27,177 bases of DNA from a virus. Below the pieces are notes generated by a model. That model made no database searches. It had not been told where the DNA came from and worked only from the letters and a program-made list of their open reading frames with translations. Positions 12,474-21,131 of this stretch are shown piece by piece (positions within the stretch are counted from its first letter, which is position 1; the number at the start of each line of letters is the position of its first letter). The position numbers were made by a program, and so were the translations under genes. The stretch covers positions 1 to 27,177 of IMG/VR virus record IMGVR_UViG_3300025626_000107; one strand, given 5' to 3'.

Positions 12474-14644
12474 TGCAGAAGATTCAATTATACATAGGAA
12501 GTGAAAGGTTAGAACTTTTTAAGGATGAAACTGTATCTATTACTCAGAGCATCCAAAACATAAAAGATATTTCTAAAATCTTCACAGAATTTACTCAAAG
12601 TTTTACCGTACCTGCATCTCCTAACAACAACAAAATATTTACACATTACTACAACTATAATATTGTAGGAGGATTTGATGCAAGAAAAAAAGCATCATCA
12701 TCTATTGAATTAAACTATCTACCTTGGAAGAATGGATTTATAGCATTAAATGGAGTTGATTTAAAGAACAATAAACCATACGCATATAGAATAACCTTCT
12801 ATGGAGAAACAGTTAATCTAAAAGACATTGTAGGGGAGGATATGCTTTCTAGTTTAGTTCCTTTGTCAAATGAAAATCTAGTTTATCAATCAGATTACAC
12901 AAATGGTGCTGATGGAGTAAAGGAAAAATTACAAGCCGATCCAACAAATACAAATACAAAAATAATTGCACCACTAATAACACATACATCTAGGTTAACC
13001 TTTGATAGTGATGAACAAATAGCAACAGGAAAGAATTTATCTTATGATAGTAATTATCCCGAAAGAGGGGTATTGTGGAGTGATTTAAAATATGCTATAA
13101 GAGTAGACACTATTGTACAAGCAATTCAGAGTTATTACACAACTACAAATCAATTTGCATCAAATATTGTTTTTTCTGATGATTTCTTTAATACCTCAAA
13201 TGCAAATTATTATAATTTGTTTATGTGGCTACACAGAAAAAAAGGAAGTGTTGATGCACCTACACAAGTCACACAGTATTCTTCATTAATAAATACTTGG
13301 AGTGTTGATTCTACTTCAAATTTTGCTAGGATGTTGAATAGTTCAACCTTGGCATTATACGATGATGCAACTACTTACAACAACTTAATAATAACAGTAA
13401 ATTCAGTTAGTTCATCCGAACAATATCAAGTAATAGTTCACAATAACCAAAGTGTTTTTTATGAATCTTCTTTTGCATCGGGCAATAGAACTTTCAATCA
13501 AACAGATATGGGGTTAATGACAGGCGGAGTATCTCAATTTTATACTGTCACAATAGTTCAAAAAGGATCAAACGCAATAACCATTGATGATGTAGAATGG
13601 CAAGTTGCAGGTGTGGCTAATCCTCAATCACTTAATCCTATTACTTGGAGTTCAACCTTTACATCTGCACAATTCATAACATCTACTGCATTCGATTTTA
13701 TTATTCAAGAGCAAATTCCCGAAATGAAAGTAATTGATTTTCTCACAGGGTTGTTTAAGATGTTTAATCTAACTGCCTATGTTGAAGATGGAATAATTGT
13801 AGTAAAAACACTAGATGAATATTATCAATTAGAAAGCACTTGGAATACAACCAACACATTGTGGCAGAATGATGATACATTATGGAATGAAGCAGGAACA
13901 TCGGGTGCTAGTGTTTATTCATTAGATGAATTTATGGATGTTAATTCTAGCCAAGTAAATGTGGCACTTCCTTTCAAACAAGTAAATTTTGAATATGAAG
14001 GGTTAGGTACTTTATTAGCAAAGCAGTATAATCAATTAAACAATAAAAGTTGGGGAACAGAAAGGTACACTTTAGATGGTGACACATACGATGCACCAAA
14101 TGAGATTTACACAGTTAAATTACCTTTTGAACACGTTCAGTATGAACGATTAATTGACTTATTTGATGGATCAAATACTGATATACAATATGGGTTCTTT
14201 GTAGATCAAAACCAACAATCATATTTTGGTAAACCATTACTGTTTTATCCTGTACTTCAAACATTAGCATCTGAAATTTCATTTAGAACTGATCAAACTT
14301 CTCATGTATCGTTAACAAGTTACATTGTTCCATCAAATAGTGTTGCTTTATCTGCAAGTACTGACACATCAAATATTAATTTTTATGATGAAATTAACGA
14401 ATACACATTAACAACAGGATTCACAGGTACTTTGTTTACGACATATTACGAGAATTATATTGCTGAGATATTCAACACAAAAAGAAGGATGTTTAAAGTA
14501 ACTGCATACCTTCCTTTGAATCTGATTTACAATATGAAGTTATATGACACAATAGAAATCAACTATGAGAATTACAGAATTAACTCAATGACAACAGATT
14601 TGACAAATGGCAAAAGCAGTATTGAACTAATCAATCTAGTATGA
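12473..14644 (+). CDS. Large tail/baseplate structural protein
   Basis: A 723-residue protein. The first 120 residues carry a recognisable block of Bacteroidota phage tail proteins: IYTEFTQSFTVPASPNN-type text (here ISKIFTEFTQSFTVPASP at about 34-51), then FDARKKA and ITFYGETVNLKDIVGEDML. The middle is beta-rich with a carbohydrate-binding-like stretch, followed by LTGLFKMFNLTAYVEDG and a C-terminal part with YRINSMTTDLTNGKSSIEL. The size and placement before the tape measure suggest a distal tail or tail-tip protein, possibly a host-contact component. No enzymatic motif was found. It is coupled to the next gene by ATGA. Confidence 0.62.
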   Translation: MQKIQLYIGSERLELFKDETVSITQSIQNIKDISKIFTEFTQSFTVPASPNNNKIFTHYYNYNIVGGFDARKKASSSIELNYLPWKNGFIALNGVDLKNNKPYAYRITFYGETVNLKDIVGEDMLSSLVPLSNENLVYQSDYTNGADGVKEKLQADPTNTNTKIIAPLITHTSRLTFDSDEQIATGKNLSYDSNYPERGVLWSDLKYAIRVDTIVQAIQSYYTTTNQFASNIVFSDDFFNTSNANYYNLFMWLHRKKGSVDAPTQVTQYSSLINTWSVDSTSNFARMLNSSTLALYDDATTYNNLIITVNSVSSSEQYQVIVHNNQSVFYESSFASGNRTFNQTDMGLMTGGVSQFYTVTIVQKGSNAITIDDVEWQVAGVANPQSLNPITWSSTFTSAQFITSTAFDFIIQEQIPEMKVIDFLTGLFKMFNLTAYVEDGIIVVKTLDEYYQLESTWNTTNTLWQNDDTLWNEAGTSGASVYSLDEFMDVNSSQVNVALPFKQVNFEYEGLGTLLAKQYNQLNNKSWGTERYTLDGDTYDAPNEIYTVKLPFEHVQYERLIDLFDGSNTDIQYGFFVDQNQQSYFGKPLLFYPVLQTLASEISFRTDQTSHVSLTSYIVPSNSVALSASTDTSNINFYDEINEYTLTTGFTGTLFTTYYENYIAEIFNTKRRMFKVTAYLPLNLIYNMKLYDTIEINYENYRINSMTTDLTNGKSSIELINLV

Positions 14645-14787
14645 TAAAGATGATTTTAAAAATGCTAGAAATAGCAGATGGACAAACAGAGAATATTAAA
14701 ATAGCACAAGGCAAATATCTATATCCAAAAACATTTAAAGGTGCTTGGAAAGGTTTTAAAAATGAAGTAAGATGGCAGAAAAAATAA
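14641..14787 (+). CDS. Small basic protein upstream of the tape measure
   Basis: A 48-residue frame, ATG overlapping the previous stop (ATGA) and TAA at 14785-14787, overlapping the tape measure gene by 16 bases. It begins MIKMILKMLEIADGQTEN and ends in a basic aromatic tail (GAWKGFKNEVRWQKK). No family recognised. The tight double coupling indicates that it is translated with the tail genes; it may be a minor tail or assembly peptide. Confidence 0.6.
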   Translation: MIKMILKMLEIADGQTENIKIAQGKYLYPKTFKGAWKGFKNEVRWQKK

Positions 14788-16607
14788 CAGTAGGTTTAGA
14801 GGTTGACAGTAAAAAAGCGGAAAAGAATGTTGACAATCTAACCGATGGAATAAAAGATTTAACCAAATCGGTTGATGAAGGAAACAAACAAATCAAAGAA
14901 GGTTTAGATGACATAAAAGAAACATCTAAATCAACAGGTGAGGGTGTCAAAGGAATAGGCAATGCCATAAAAGCAGCAGGTGTAGGATTATTTTTAGTTG
15001 CCTTGGAAAGCATGAAAGAATTATTCATGCAAAATCAAGTGATTGCCGATGGGGTAAGTAGTGCCTTTGAAGGTTTGGCTTTGGTATTTAATGATGTCTT
15101 TGGATTATTGACAGGTGGATTACAGAGTGTTGAAAAAATCGGAAATGCCTTCGATAAGTACTTCGGAAAACCAATAGAAACTGCCGTTAAATCATTTGAG
15201 AAATTTGGTGATGCATTTAGCAAGATATTCGGTGGTGATTTTAGTGGTGCATTAGATGATATTAATCTTGGAATGACAGGATTACAAGCAGCCATTACTC
15301 AAACAGGAGATGGATTTGCAGAGGCAACATCAGATGCAGTAGATTATGTTGTTGAAATAAAAGAGGCAGCAGTTGCCAATGTTCAACTTGCTAAATCAGC
15401 AGAAATAGCAGAAGCCACAAATGCAGGATTGCTTGAAAAGTACGATAGACAAGCAGAGCAACAAAGACAAATCAGAGATGAGGAAAGAAACTCTATTGAG
15501 GATCGTATTGCAGCCAATAATAAACTAGGTGAGGTTCTAGAAGAACAGAATACTGTAATGCTTAAAAACGCAAATATCTCTTTAAGAGCAGCACAGATTG
15601 CCTTTGACAAAAACAAATCAACAGAGAATGAGGTTGCTTTGATTACTGCAAAGAATGAAGTGATGGCAGTAGAGGCTACTGTTGAAGGGTTTAGATCAGA
15701 ACAAAAAGCAAATGATCTAGCACTTGACAGAGAGAAGATAGAACTCACAAATTCAAAACTAGAAGCCGAATCTACATTATCTTTTGAGAGAAGAAAATTT
15801 AATGCAGAGCAAGAGCAAAATGCAGTTAAAAGAATTGAAAAATTAAAAGAAATAAACGTAGAAGAAAGATCATCAGAACAAGCAAGATTACAAGCCATAG
15901 TTGATGAGGCTAATCTAGGAACACAAGCAAAGGTTGATGCCCAAATTGCACTTGATGAGTTTATGGAAACTAGCAGACAAGAGTCCATATCATTAAATCA
16001 AGAGTATTCAGATGCAATAGTTGCAGAAGAACAAAAGATATTAGATGCTAAATTAAAAGCAATTGAGGCAGACAGGCAAATGAAACAAGCACAAGTTGAC
16101 ATTGCTTTGGGAGTGTTAAATATTGTTAAACAAAGTGCAGGACAAAGTGCAGAATTACAAAAGGCTTTACTTATAGCAGATTCAGCAGCAGGAATTGCAA
16201 GTATTATAATTGACACAAATGCAGCCAATGCAGCAGCAGCGTTAAATCCACTAGTTTACTTGACACCCGGTGGTTCAGCCATACTAGCAAAAGACATTGC
16301 TAGAAATAAAATAAATGCAGCCATTGGAATTGGTAGTACAATAGCAGCAACTGCACAAGGATTAAAAGGAATAGGAAAAGGAGGATCAGCAATATCATCT
16401 ACTTCTATTCCATCTCCATCTATTAGTGGTGGTAGTGAGGTTTCAGAATCACAAGCACCTGCATTTAACATAGTAGGAACAAGTGGAATTGAACAGATTG
16501 CAGATGTTGTAGCATCACAAACACCTGTTAAAGCGTATGTTGTTGCAAACGATGTAACAACTGCACAAAGCCTTGAGAGAAACATTGTGGAAGGAGCAAC
16601 ATTATAA
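14772..16607 (+). CDS. Tape measure protein (short)
   Basis: A 611-residue protein with the look of a tape measure: an N-terminal coiled coil (about 1-65, MAEKITVGLEVDSKKAEKNVDNL...), a hydrophobic segment (about 70-100), a long Ala/Glu/Lys/Gln-rich helical middle (about 190-450) and Gly/Ala-rich hydrophobic segments towards the end (ADSAAGIASIIID, AAAALNPLVYL). Tape measure proteins set tail length at roughly 1.5 angstrom per residue, giving about 90 nm if it is helical throughout. The gene ends in a 36-base gap with the second CGTTATATA promoter. The alternative, an internal virion protein, is less likely given the chaperone pair upstream. Confidence 0.75.
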   Translation: MAEKITVGLEVDSKKAEKNVDNLTDGIKDLTKSVDEGNKQIKEGLDDIKETSKSTGEGVKGIGNAIKAAGVGLFLVALESMKELFMQNQVIADGVSSAFEGLALVFNDVFGLLTGGLQSVEKIGNAFDKYFGKPIETAVKSFEKFGDAFSKIFGGDFSGALDDINLGMTGLQAAITQTGDGFAEATSDAVDYVVEIKEAAVANVQLAKSAEIAEATNAGLLEKYDRQAEQQRQIRDEERNSIEDRIAANNKLGEVLEEQNTVMLKNANISLRAAQIAFDKNKSTENEVALITAKNEVMAVEATVEGFRSEQKANDLALDREKIELTNSKLEAESTLSFERRKFNAEQEQNAVKRIEKLKEINVEERSSEQARLQAIVDEANLGTQAKVDAQIALDEFMETSRQESISLNQEYSDAIVAEEQKILDAKLKAIEADRQMKQAQVDIALGVLNIVKQSAGQSAELQKALLIADSAAGIASIIIDTNAANAAAALNPLVYLTPGGSAILAKDIARNKINAAIGIGSTIAATAQGLKGIGKGGSAISSTSIPSPSISGGSEVSESQAPAFNIVGTSGIEQIADVVASQTPVKAYVVANDVTTAQSLERNIVEGATL

Positions 16608-16643
16608 AAAACAAAAAACAAGAAAATTAACCGTTATATAAAT
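16608..16643 (+). promoter_or_regulatory. Candidate phage late promoter 2 (CGTTATATA)
   Basis: CGTTATATA at 16632-16640, three bases, then ATG 16644. An A tract is at 16613-16618. The 36-base gap is unusual in a block where most genes overlap, and the motif fills its end. It starts the protease-scaffold unit. Confidence 0.65.
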
Positions 16644-17564
16644 ATGAAAATTGTAGAATTAGTTTTGGATGACAATGAAGAGAGTGGTATTGAAGCCATC
16701 TCTATTGTTGAATCACCTGCTATTGAATCAGATTTTGTAGCCTTAAAATCAGATGAAGTAAAACTAGCAGAAGTTGACACAGAGAAAAAAATATTGATGG
16801 GTGCTTTGTTAATTCCAAACAAACCCATTTACAGAAAAACAGAAGGTGAAGAATATTATATTTATTTCTCAAAGGATACAGTTTTAAAAGCATCTCAAAG
16901 ATACCTAACAAATGGATATCAAGGTAATTCTACATTAGAACATTCTGACAACTTACAAGGATTGACATTAGTTGAAAGTTGGATAGTTGAAGATGATAAG
17001 TATGACAAATCAAGAAAGTATGACATGAATGTTCCAATAGGGACTTGGATGGGTACTGTAAAAGTAAACAATGAAGAGGTTTGGAATGATTATGTTAAAA
17101 CAGGAAAAGTAAAAGGATTTAGTATAGAAGGCTTTTTTGCCGATAAAATTAAAGCATCAAAGGTAGAAAAAATACAAACACTTGAAGAAATAGAAGAAGA
17201 AGAGGCTGCTGAAATGCTTTCTATGATTAAGGGTATTGTGAAAGATGGTAAGGTTGAAATGGAATCTTATTCAGATTATCCCGATTCAGTAAAAAACAAT
17301 GCTCAAAGAGGTATTGATTTAAATAAAGAAGTTAAGAACAAATGTGCAACGGATGTAGGCAAAATAAGAGCGCAACAACTAGCACAAGGTAAACCTATAT
17401 CAGTAAGTACAATAAAAAGGATGTACTCTTATTTAAGTAGGGCAGAAGAATACTATAATGAAAAAGACAAGGAAGCGTGTGGTACAATCTCATATCTTTT
17501 ATGGGGAGGTAAATCTGCAAAAACTTGGGCATTGAGTAAACTAAAACAATTAAAAATCAAATAA
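16644..17564 (+). CDS. XkdF-like prohead serine protease with extra C-terminal domain
   Basis: A 306-residue protein. Residues about 1-175 are an XkdF-type (peptidase S78-like) domain: LTLVESWIVEDDKYD, then MNVPIGTWMGTVKVNNEEVW, with candidate catalytic H100 (LEHSDN) and S160 (GFSIEGFF). The enzyme trims scaffold and capsid during head maturation. Residues about 207-306 are a second module: YSDYPDSVKNNAQRGI, C234, IKRMYSYLSRAEEYY, C279-G-T-I-S-Y-L-L-W-G-G. I associate this block with Bacteroidota phage head genes but know no function. The start is fixed by the CGTTATATA motif at -12. Next gene follows by one base. Confidence 0.82.
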   Translation: MKIVELVLDDNEESGIEAISIVESPAIESDFVALKSDEVKLAEVDTEKKILMGALLIPNKPIYRKTEGEEYYIYFSKDTVLKASQRYLTNGYQGNSTLEHSDNLQGLTLVESWIVEDDKYDKSRKYDMNVPIGTWMGTVKVNNEEVWNDYVKTGKVKGFSIEGFFADKIKASKVEKIQTLEEIEEEEAAEMLSMIKGIVKDGKVEMESYSDYPDSVKNNAQRGIDLNKEVKNKCATDVGKIRAQQLAQGKPISVSTIKRMYSYLSRAEEYYNEKDKEACGTISYLLWGGKSAKTWALSKLKQLKIK

Positions 17565-17565
17565 A

Positions 17566-17997
17566 ATGAATAAAAGAGAATTAAGTAAAGTATTCAGCAG
17601 ACTAGCAAAAGAGGAAGTTAATCTAGGAACTCATAGAGTTGAATTAACATTCGTTCAAGACATTCAAAAACTAATAAGAGAAATTGAAGATGTTATTGAA
17701 CAAGCATATAAAGATGAGGATGAAATTGCTGGGGAATTAAACCAAGTTGAAATGGCAAAAGAATCTTTGTTAAGACAAATCGCAGCATCGGAAAGTAATG
17801 CACAAGAATTAAAAACGGGAGTAAAAGCCGAAATAGCAGATTTGAAAAGCAGAATGTCAAAAGCAGCAGGAGAATTAGGAATTGATGTTAAAGATATTAA
17901 AGGTATGACTGAACTTGATGCTTTGGGAAAAGAAGCACCCAAAGTTGGTGATTATTTAAATGGACTAATAAAGAGGGCTAAAAAAGAAGCCAAGTAA
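17566..17997 (+). CDS. Coiled-coil protein of the head module
   Basis: A 143-residue charged helical protein with a probable coiled coil from about 25 to 95 (repeating Glu/Lys with Ile, Val and Leu at intervals), a short loop, and a C-terminal helix ending NGLIKRAKKEAK. It lies between the protease and the Cys-rich small protein. It could be a scaffold helper or a minor head protein; no family recognised. Its ATG follows the protease stop by one base and its TAA is directly followed by the next ATG. Confidence 0.65.
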   Translation: MNKRELSKVFSRLAKEEVNLGTHRVELTFVQDIQKLIREIEDVIEQAYKDEDEIAGELNQVEMAKESLLRQIAASESNAQELKTGVKAEIADLKSRMSKAAGELGIDVKDIKGMTELDALGKEAPKVGDYLNGLIKRAKKEAK

Positions 17998-18219
17998 ATG
18001 CAAGGCATCAAAAGAAAGAATTACATTCCTAATCCTACATCTCCAAAAGGAGGTAGAAGAGCGTGTTTGTGTCCCGATAATACCTATTCAATAAAGTGTT
18101 GTGATGGTGATAATTGGGCACAAGGCATTGGTGTTATTACAGGAGTGGAAGGTAATTTTTTAACTAAGGAAGATACTGATTTGATTCTTCAAGAGGATAA
18201 CAATAAAATTATAGTATAA
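17998..18219 (+). CDS. Small Cys-rich protein (RRACLC...CCDG)
   Basis: A 73-residue protein with C24-L-C26 and C35-C36 in RRACLCPDNTYSIKCCDGDN (about 20-39), then WAQGIG. This arrangement of a basic run, C-x-C, Y-S-x-K-C-C and a QGIG segment is a recurring short protein of Bacteroidota phage head operons in my memory. Four cysteines could bind zinc or form disulfides in the virion. It starts right after the previous stop and its own stop overlaps the next ATG by one base. Confidence 0.68.
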   Translation: MQGIKRKNYIPNPTSPKGGRRACLCPDNTYSIKCCDGDNWAQGIGVITGVEGNFLTKEDTDLILQEDNNKIIV

Positions 18220-18677
18220 TGGCAAATTCTAAAATATCTGCTTTACCAATAGCGACTGCATTACAAGGTAATGAGGCATTTGCATTGGTTCAAAGTGGTA
18301 CAACCAAAAAAACTACTTTAAGTGATATAGACAATTACGTTATTGCAACACACATAACTGTGGAAGATGGTGACACAATAAATTTATCAGATACTACTTA
18401 TGCTAGTTCTACATTAATAAAGTTTACATTTACTGCAACAGGTGGAATAGAAAATGCAACGGTTAATTTGCCAAGTGTAAACGGAACAAACACAAACAGA
18501 TTAATAAGGTTTATCTCTGACACAACATTTACATCTAATACTAGGGTTAGTTTAACTCCCATTAGTGGAGCAACCATAGATGGTTCATCATCTCCTTATA
18601 TAATCAACAAAGAATACGAAGGTGTTCAGTTGTGGAGCGATGGAACAGAGTGGTTCATAGTTCAAAAGAAAGCATGA
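18219..18677 (+). CDS. Head fibre/decoration-like protein
   Basis: A 152-residue protein. It opens with MANSKISALPIATALQG and GNEAFALVQSGTTKKTTLSD, a segment found at the start of phage head fibre and tail fibre proteins (residues about 3-38). The rest is beta-rich with Thr/Ser/Asn, resembling small decoration or fibre domains (FTATGGIENATVNLPS, NRLIRFISDTTFT). It likely attaches to the capsid outside. Position between protease and scaffold supports a head role. It ends in the 36-base gap with late promoter 3. Confidence 0.62.
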   Translation: MANSKISALPIATALQGNEAFALVQSGTTKKTTLSDIDNYVIATHITVEDGDTINLSDTTYASSTLIKFTFTATGGIENATVNLPSVNGTNTNRLIRFISDTTFTSNTRVSLTPISGATIDGSSSPYIINKEYEGVQLWSDGTEWFIVQKKA

Positions 18678-18713
18678 AAATGCAAAATAAATTTTAACAA
18701 TCGTTATATAATT
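18678..18713 (+). promoter_or_regulatory. Candidate phage late promoter 3 (CGTTATATA)
   Basis: CGTTATATA at 18702-18710, three bases, then ATG 18714. An A tract lies at 18684-18687, preceded by C, the same distance upstream as at 21102-21105. It would drive the scaffold and major capsid genes. Confidence 0.65.
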
Positions 18714-19304
18714 ATGAAATCAAATGAAGTTTTAAACCAAATCAAAACGGTTTTGGGGATTGAGGTTAAACTTGAAACTCAAAAGTTGGAAAATGGTACT
18801 GTTTTAGAAGCAGAATCATTTGAAAAAGGGAGTGATATATTTATCATGACTGATGATGAAAAGGTAGCACTTCCTGTTGGTGAGTATATGCTTGAAGATT
18901 CAAGGCTTTTAGTTGTTGAAGAAGAAGGTAAAATTGCTGATATTAGAGAAGTGAGTGATGAAGTTCCTCAAAAAGAAGAAACAGAAGATTTAGTTGAAGA
19001 AGATTTGACTGAAGAAAGCCTAGAAGAAGAGGCTGATGTTGCTGATTGGAAAGGAATGGAAATAAGAATTAAAAATCTTGAGGATGCCATTGCGGATTTA
19101 AAAGCCGATAAAATGGAAGCAAGTAAAGTAGAGAAAGAAGTTGAAGAAAAACTTGAAGAAAAACTTTCTGCAGAACCTGCTGCCAAAGCAATCAAGCATA
19201 ATCCCGAAGGTGAATCAAGTAAACAAGTAAAAATGCACATTTCTCCTAACCGAGTAATGAGTACAAGAGATAGAGTTTTTCAAAAAATATCAAATTTAAA
19301 ATAA
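18714..19304 (+). CDS. Scaffolding protein
   Basis: A 196-residue acidic protein directly before the major capsid gene. Residues about 1-75 form a small beta-type domain with ALPVGEYMLEDSRLLVVEEEGKIADI, a pattern seen in scaffold regions of Bacteroidota phages. Residues 80-160 are a Glu/Asp/Lys-rich coiled coil (EEDLTEESLEEEADVAD, IKNLEDAIADLKADK). The end is basic (ISPNRVMSTRDRVFQKISNLK), suited to capsid contact. Such proteins guide capsid assembly and are removed by the protease encoded upstream. It starts at the late promoter and is one base from the capsid gene. Confidence 0.78.
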   Translation: MKSNEVLNQIKTVLGIEVKLETQKLENGTVLEAESFEKGSDIFIMTDDEKVALPVGEYMLEDSRLLVVEEEGKIADIREVSDEVPQKEETEDLVEEDLTEESLEEEADVADWKGMEIRIKNLEDAIADLKADKMEASKVEKEVEEKLEEKLSAEPAAKAIKHNPEGESSKQVKMHISPNRVMSTRDRVFQKISNLK

Positions 19305-19305
19305 A

Positions 19306-20211
19306 ATGGCAGTAAACATAACAAGCACATATGCAGGAACTTTCGCAGGTTCTTACATCTCGGCGGCTTTGCTTTCGGGAAATACGATTGCAAATGGTGG
19401 AATCGAAGTGAAACCAAATATCAAATACAAAGAAGTTATCAAGAAGGTAGCAACTAGTGGTTTGGTAGTAGATGCAACTTGTGATTTCACAAGTGCAGGA
19501 TCAGTTACATTAACTGAGAGAATTATTCAACCCGAATATTTCCAAGTAAATCAAGAAATGTGTCTCACACCTTTCCAATCTGATTGGGAGGCTGCTCAAA
19601 TGGGATACTCTGCTTTTGATCAATTACCTCCTAAGTTTTCTGATTTTATTATCGGGCAATTTGCGTCTGAGGTAGCGGCTAAGACAGAATCTAACATTTG
19701 GAGTGGTGCAAATGCTACAACAGGTGAGTTTGATGGTTTTGTAACACTTATGACTGCTGACGCTGATGTTATTGATGTAGCAGCAGGTGCAGTTGTTGTT
19801 GGTAACGTAGTTACTGAAATGCAGAAAATAGTTGATGCTATTCCTGCTACTTTATTTGGTAAGGAAGATTTACATATTTATGTATCACAAAACATTGCAA
19901 AGGCTTATGTTGGTGCAATGGGAGCATTAGGAAGTGGTATTGACAACAGAGGAGCGTTGTGGTATCAGAATGGTGCACCTTTATCATTTGGTGGTATTCC
20001 ATTATTTGTAGCAAATGGATTAGGAGATAATCAAGCAGTTGCTGCTGAGAAATCTAATCTCTTTTTTGGAACTTCTTTACTTTCAGATCAAAATGAAGTT
20101 AAGTTGTTAGATATGAGAGATTTGGATGGCTCACAAAATGTGAGGTTGGTGATGCGATTTGCAGCAGCCGTACAGTACGGAATTGGTTCTGACATCGTTC
20201 TATACTCTTAA
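19306..20211 (+). CDS. Major capsid protein (HK97-like)
   Basis: A 301-residue protein, ordinary size for a compact HK97-fold capsid protein. It follows the scaffold gene and begins MAVNITSTYAGTFAG. Segments such as LTERIIQPEYFQVNQEMCLTPFQSDWEAAQMG (about 70-101, in parts) and ALGSGIDNRGALWYQNG near 205-221 match the style of Bacteroidota phage capsids. The end NVRLVMRFAAAVQYGIGSDIVLYS fits the last strand of the fold. The gene is closed by a strong terminator at 20234-20268, which lets a short scaffold-capsid transcript accumulate to high level. No separate cleavage site was assigned. Confidence 0.88.
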   Translation: MAVNITSTYAGTFAGSYISAALLSGNTIANGGIEVKPNIKYKEVIKKVATSGLVVDATCDFTSAGSVTLTERIIQPEYFQVNQEMCLTPFQSDWEAAQMGYSAFDQLPPKFSDFIIGQFASEVAAKTESNIWSGANATTGEFDGFVTLMTADADVIDVAAGAVVVGNVVTEMQKIVDAIPATLFGKEDLHIYVSQNIAKAYVGAMGALGSGIDNRGALWYQNGAPLSFGGIPLFVANGLGDNQAVAAEKSNLFFGTSLLSDQNEVKLLDMRDLDGSQNVRLVMRFAAAVQYGIGSDIVLYS

Positions 20212-20233
20212 TAAATTTTAAACCATAAGAAAG

Positions 20234-20268
20234 GGGTAGGTGGTTATGTCTATCTACCCTTTTTTTTT
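20234..20268 (+). terminator. Strong terminator after the major capsid gene
   Basis: GGGTAGGTGG (20234-20243) pairs with CTATCTACCC (20250-20259; 10 bp, two G-U) around TTATGT, followed by nine T (20260-20268). The next gene's ATG follows 13 bases later. Confidence 0.9.
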
Positions 20269-20281
20269 AAATATAAAAAAT

Positions 20282-20821
20282 ATGGCGTGTAATGTATCAG
20301 CAGGGAGAGTACTTCCTTGCAAAGCAGGATTCGGAGGAATTAAGGCTGCTTACTTTTTTGATCTAGATGGATTAGGAGCATTGACATATACAGATGGAGT
20401 AATAACTGCAATAGCAGGTACTCCTACTGTTTATGAGTACGATGTGAAAAATACATCTTCACTAGAAACTGCAATTAACAGTTCTAGGGAAACAGGAACA
20501 ACGTTCTATGAGCAAACGCTTAGTTTAACTTTAACTTATCTAGATGCACCAACACAAGAGCAAATTAAATTACTTGCTTGGGGACGTCCTAGTGTAGCGG
20601 TTGAAGATTATTATGGCAATATGTTTATAGTAGGTTTGGAGAATGGTGTAGAGATGACAGGTGGAACAATCGGCACAGGAACACAACCCGGTGATTTGAG
20701 TGGATTCACAATGACATTGGTAGGGCAAGAACCCGATCCTTCAACATTTATCACTTCAACATTGATAACAGGAGCAACTCAAGGAACAAAAATTGATCCT
20801 ACTTCAGCAGTAACTCCTTAA
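20282..20821 (+). CDS. Probable major tail (tube) protein
   Basis: A 179-residue protein; start ATG 20282, since the upstream GTG at 20240 lies inside the terminator hairpin. It begins MACNVSAGRVLPCKAGFGG and is beta-rich, with tube-like text YYGNMFIVGLENGVEMTGG and DLSGFTMTLVGQEPDPS. Single-domain tail tube proteins are of this size, and a copy next to the capsid gene with terminators on both sides suits a highly expressed virion protein. The alternative is a head protein such as a capsid-associated one. It lacks the CGTTATATA motif; AAATATAAAAAATATG precedes it. Confidence 0.68.
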   Translation: MACNVSAGRVLPCKAGFGGIKAAYFFDLDGLGALTYTDGVITAIAGTPTVYEYDVKNTSSLETAINSSRETGTTFYEQTLSLTLTYLDAPTQEQIKLLAWGRPSVAVEDYYGNMFIVGLENGVEMTGGTIGTGTQPGDLSGFTMTLVGQEPDPSTFITSTLITGATQGTKIDPTSAVTP

Positions 20822-20842
20822 TTATTTATTTTTCTTCTAGTA

Positions 20843-20874
20843 AAAGCATCTCTTTGAGGGGGTGCTTTTTTTTT
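20843..20874 (+). terminator. Rho-independent terminator after the tail tube gene
   Basis: AAAGCATCTC (20843-20852) pairs with GGGGTGCTTT (20859-20868; 10 bp, two G-U) around TTTGAG, with T continuing to 20874. Confidence 0.85.
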
Positions 20875-20887
20875 GTCTTATTTAGTT

Positions 20888-20904
20888 GACAGTACACTAC
20901 TGTC
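20888..20904. repeat. Perfect 7-bp inverted repeat, possible operator
   Basis: GACAGTA-CAC-TACTGTC, in the 115-base gap between the tail tube terminator region and the ATG at 20937. It has no T tract, so it is not a terminator. A protein-binding operator is the simplest explanation, but no regulator was identified. Confidence 0.4.
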
Positions 20905-20936
20905 CATTCTTTTTAACCTTAAAATTGTCTATAAAA

Positions 20937-21098
20937 ATGCAAGAATTACACAATCAAATACAAAGTTTAGAATCTCAATTAACAGGTAATATGTTCACAG
21001 ACATGGAAATAAAGGATAAAATCCATAATCTTAAAATGAAATTAAATGGTTCTAAACCTAGTTCTTCTGAAATTGATTGTGTCGGGTGTGGATCATAA
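20937..21098 (+). CDS. Small coiled-coil protein
   Basis: A 53-residue protein starting at ATG 20937; the frame is open to 20886, but that start would lie in the inverted repeat. It begins MQELHNQIQSLESQLTGN and has a second helix (IKDKIHNLKMKLNG), then ends IDCVGCGS with a C-x2-C pair. No family recognised. It sits between two virion units and is followed at once by late promoter 4. Confidence 0.58.
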   Translation: MQELHNQIQSLESQLTGNMFTDMEIKDKIHNLKMKLNGSKPSSSEIDCVGCGS

Positions 21099-21101
21099 AA
21101 C

Positions 21102-21131
21102 AAAACCCTAATTTTTTTGCGTTATATAGGT
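21102..21131 (+). promoter_or_regulatory. Candidate phage late promoter 4 (CGTTATATA)
   Basis: CGTTATATA at 21120-21128, three bases (GGT), then ATG 21132. An A tract is at 21102-21105. It would drive the gene at 21132, portal, connector and tail fibre. Confidence 0.65.
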
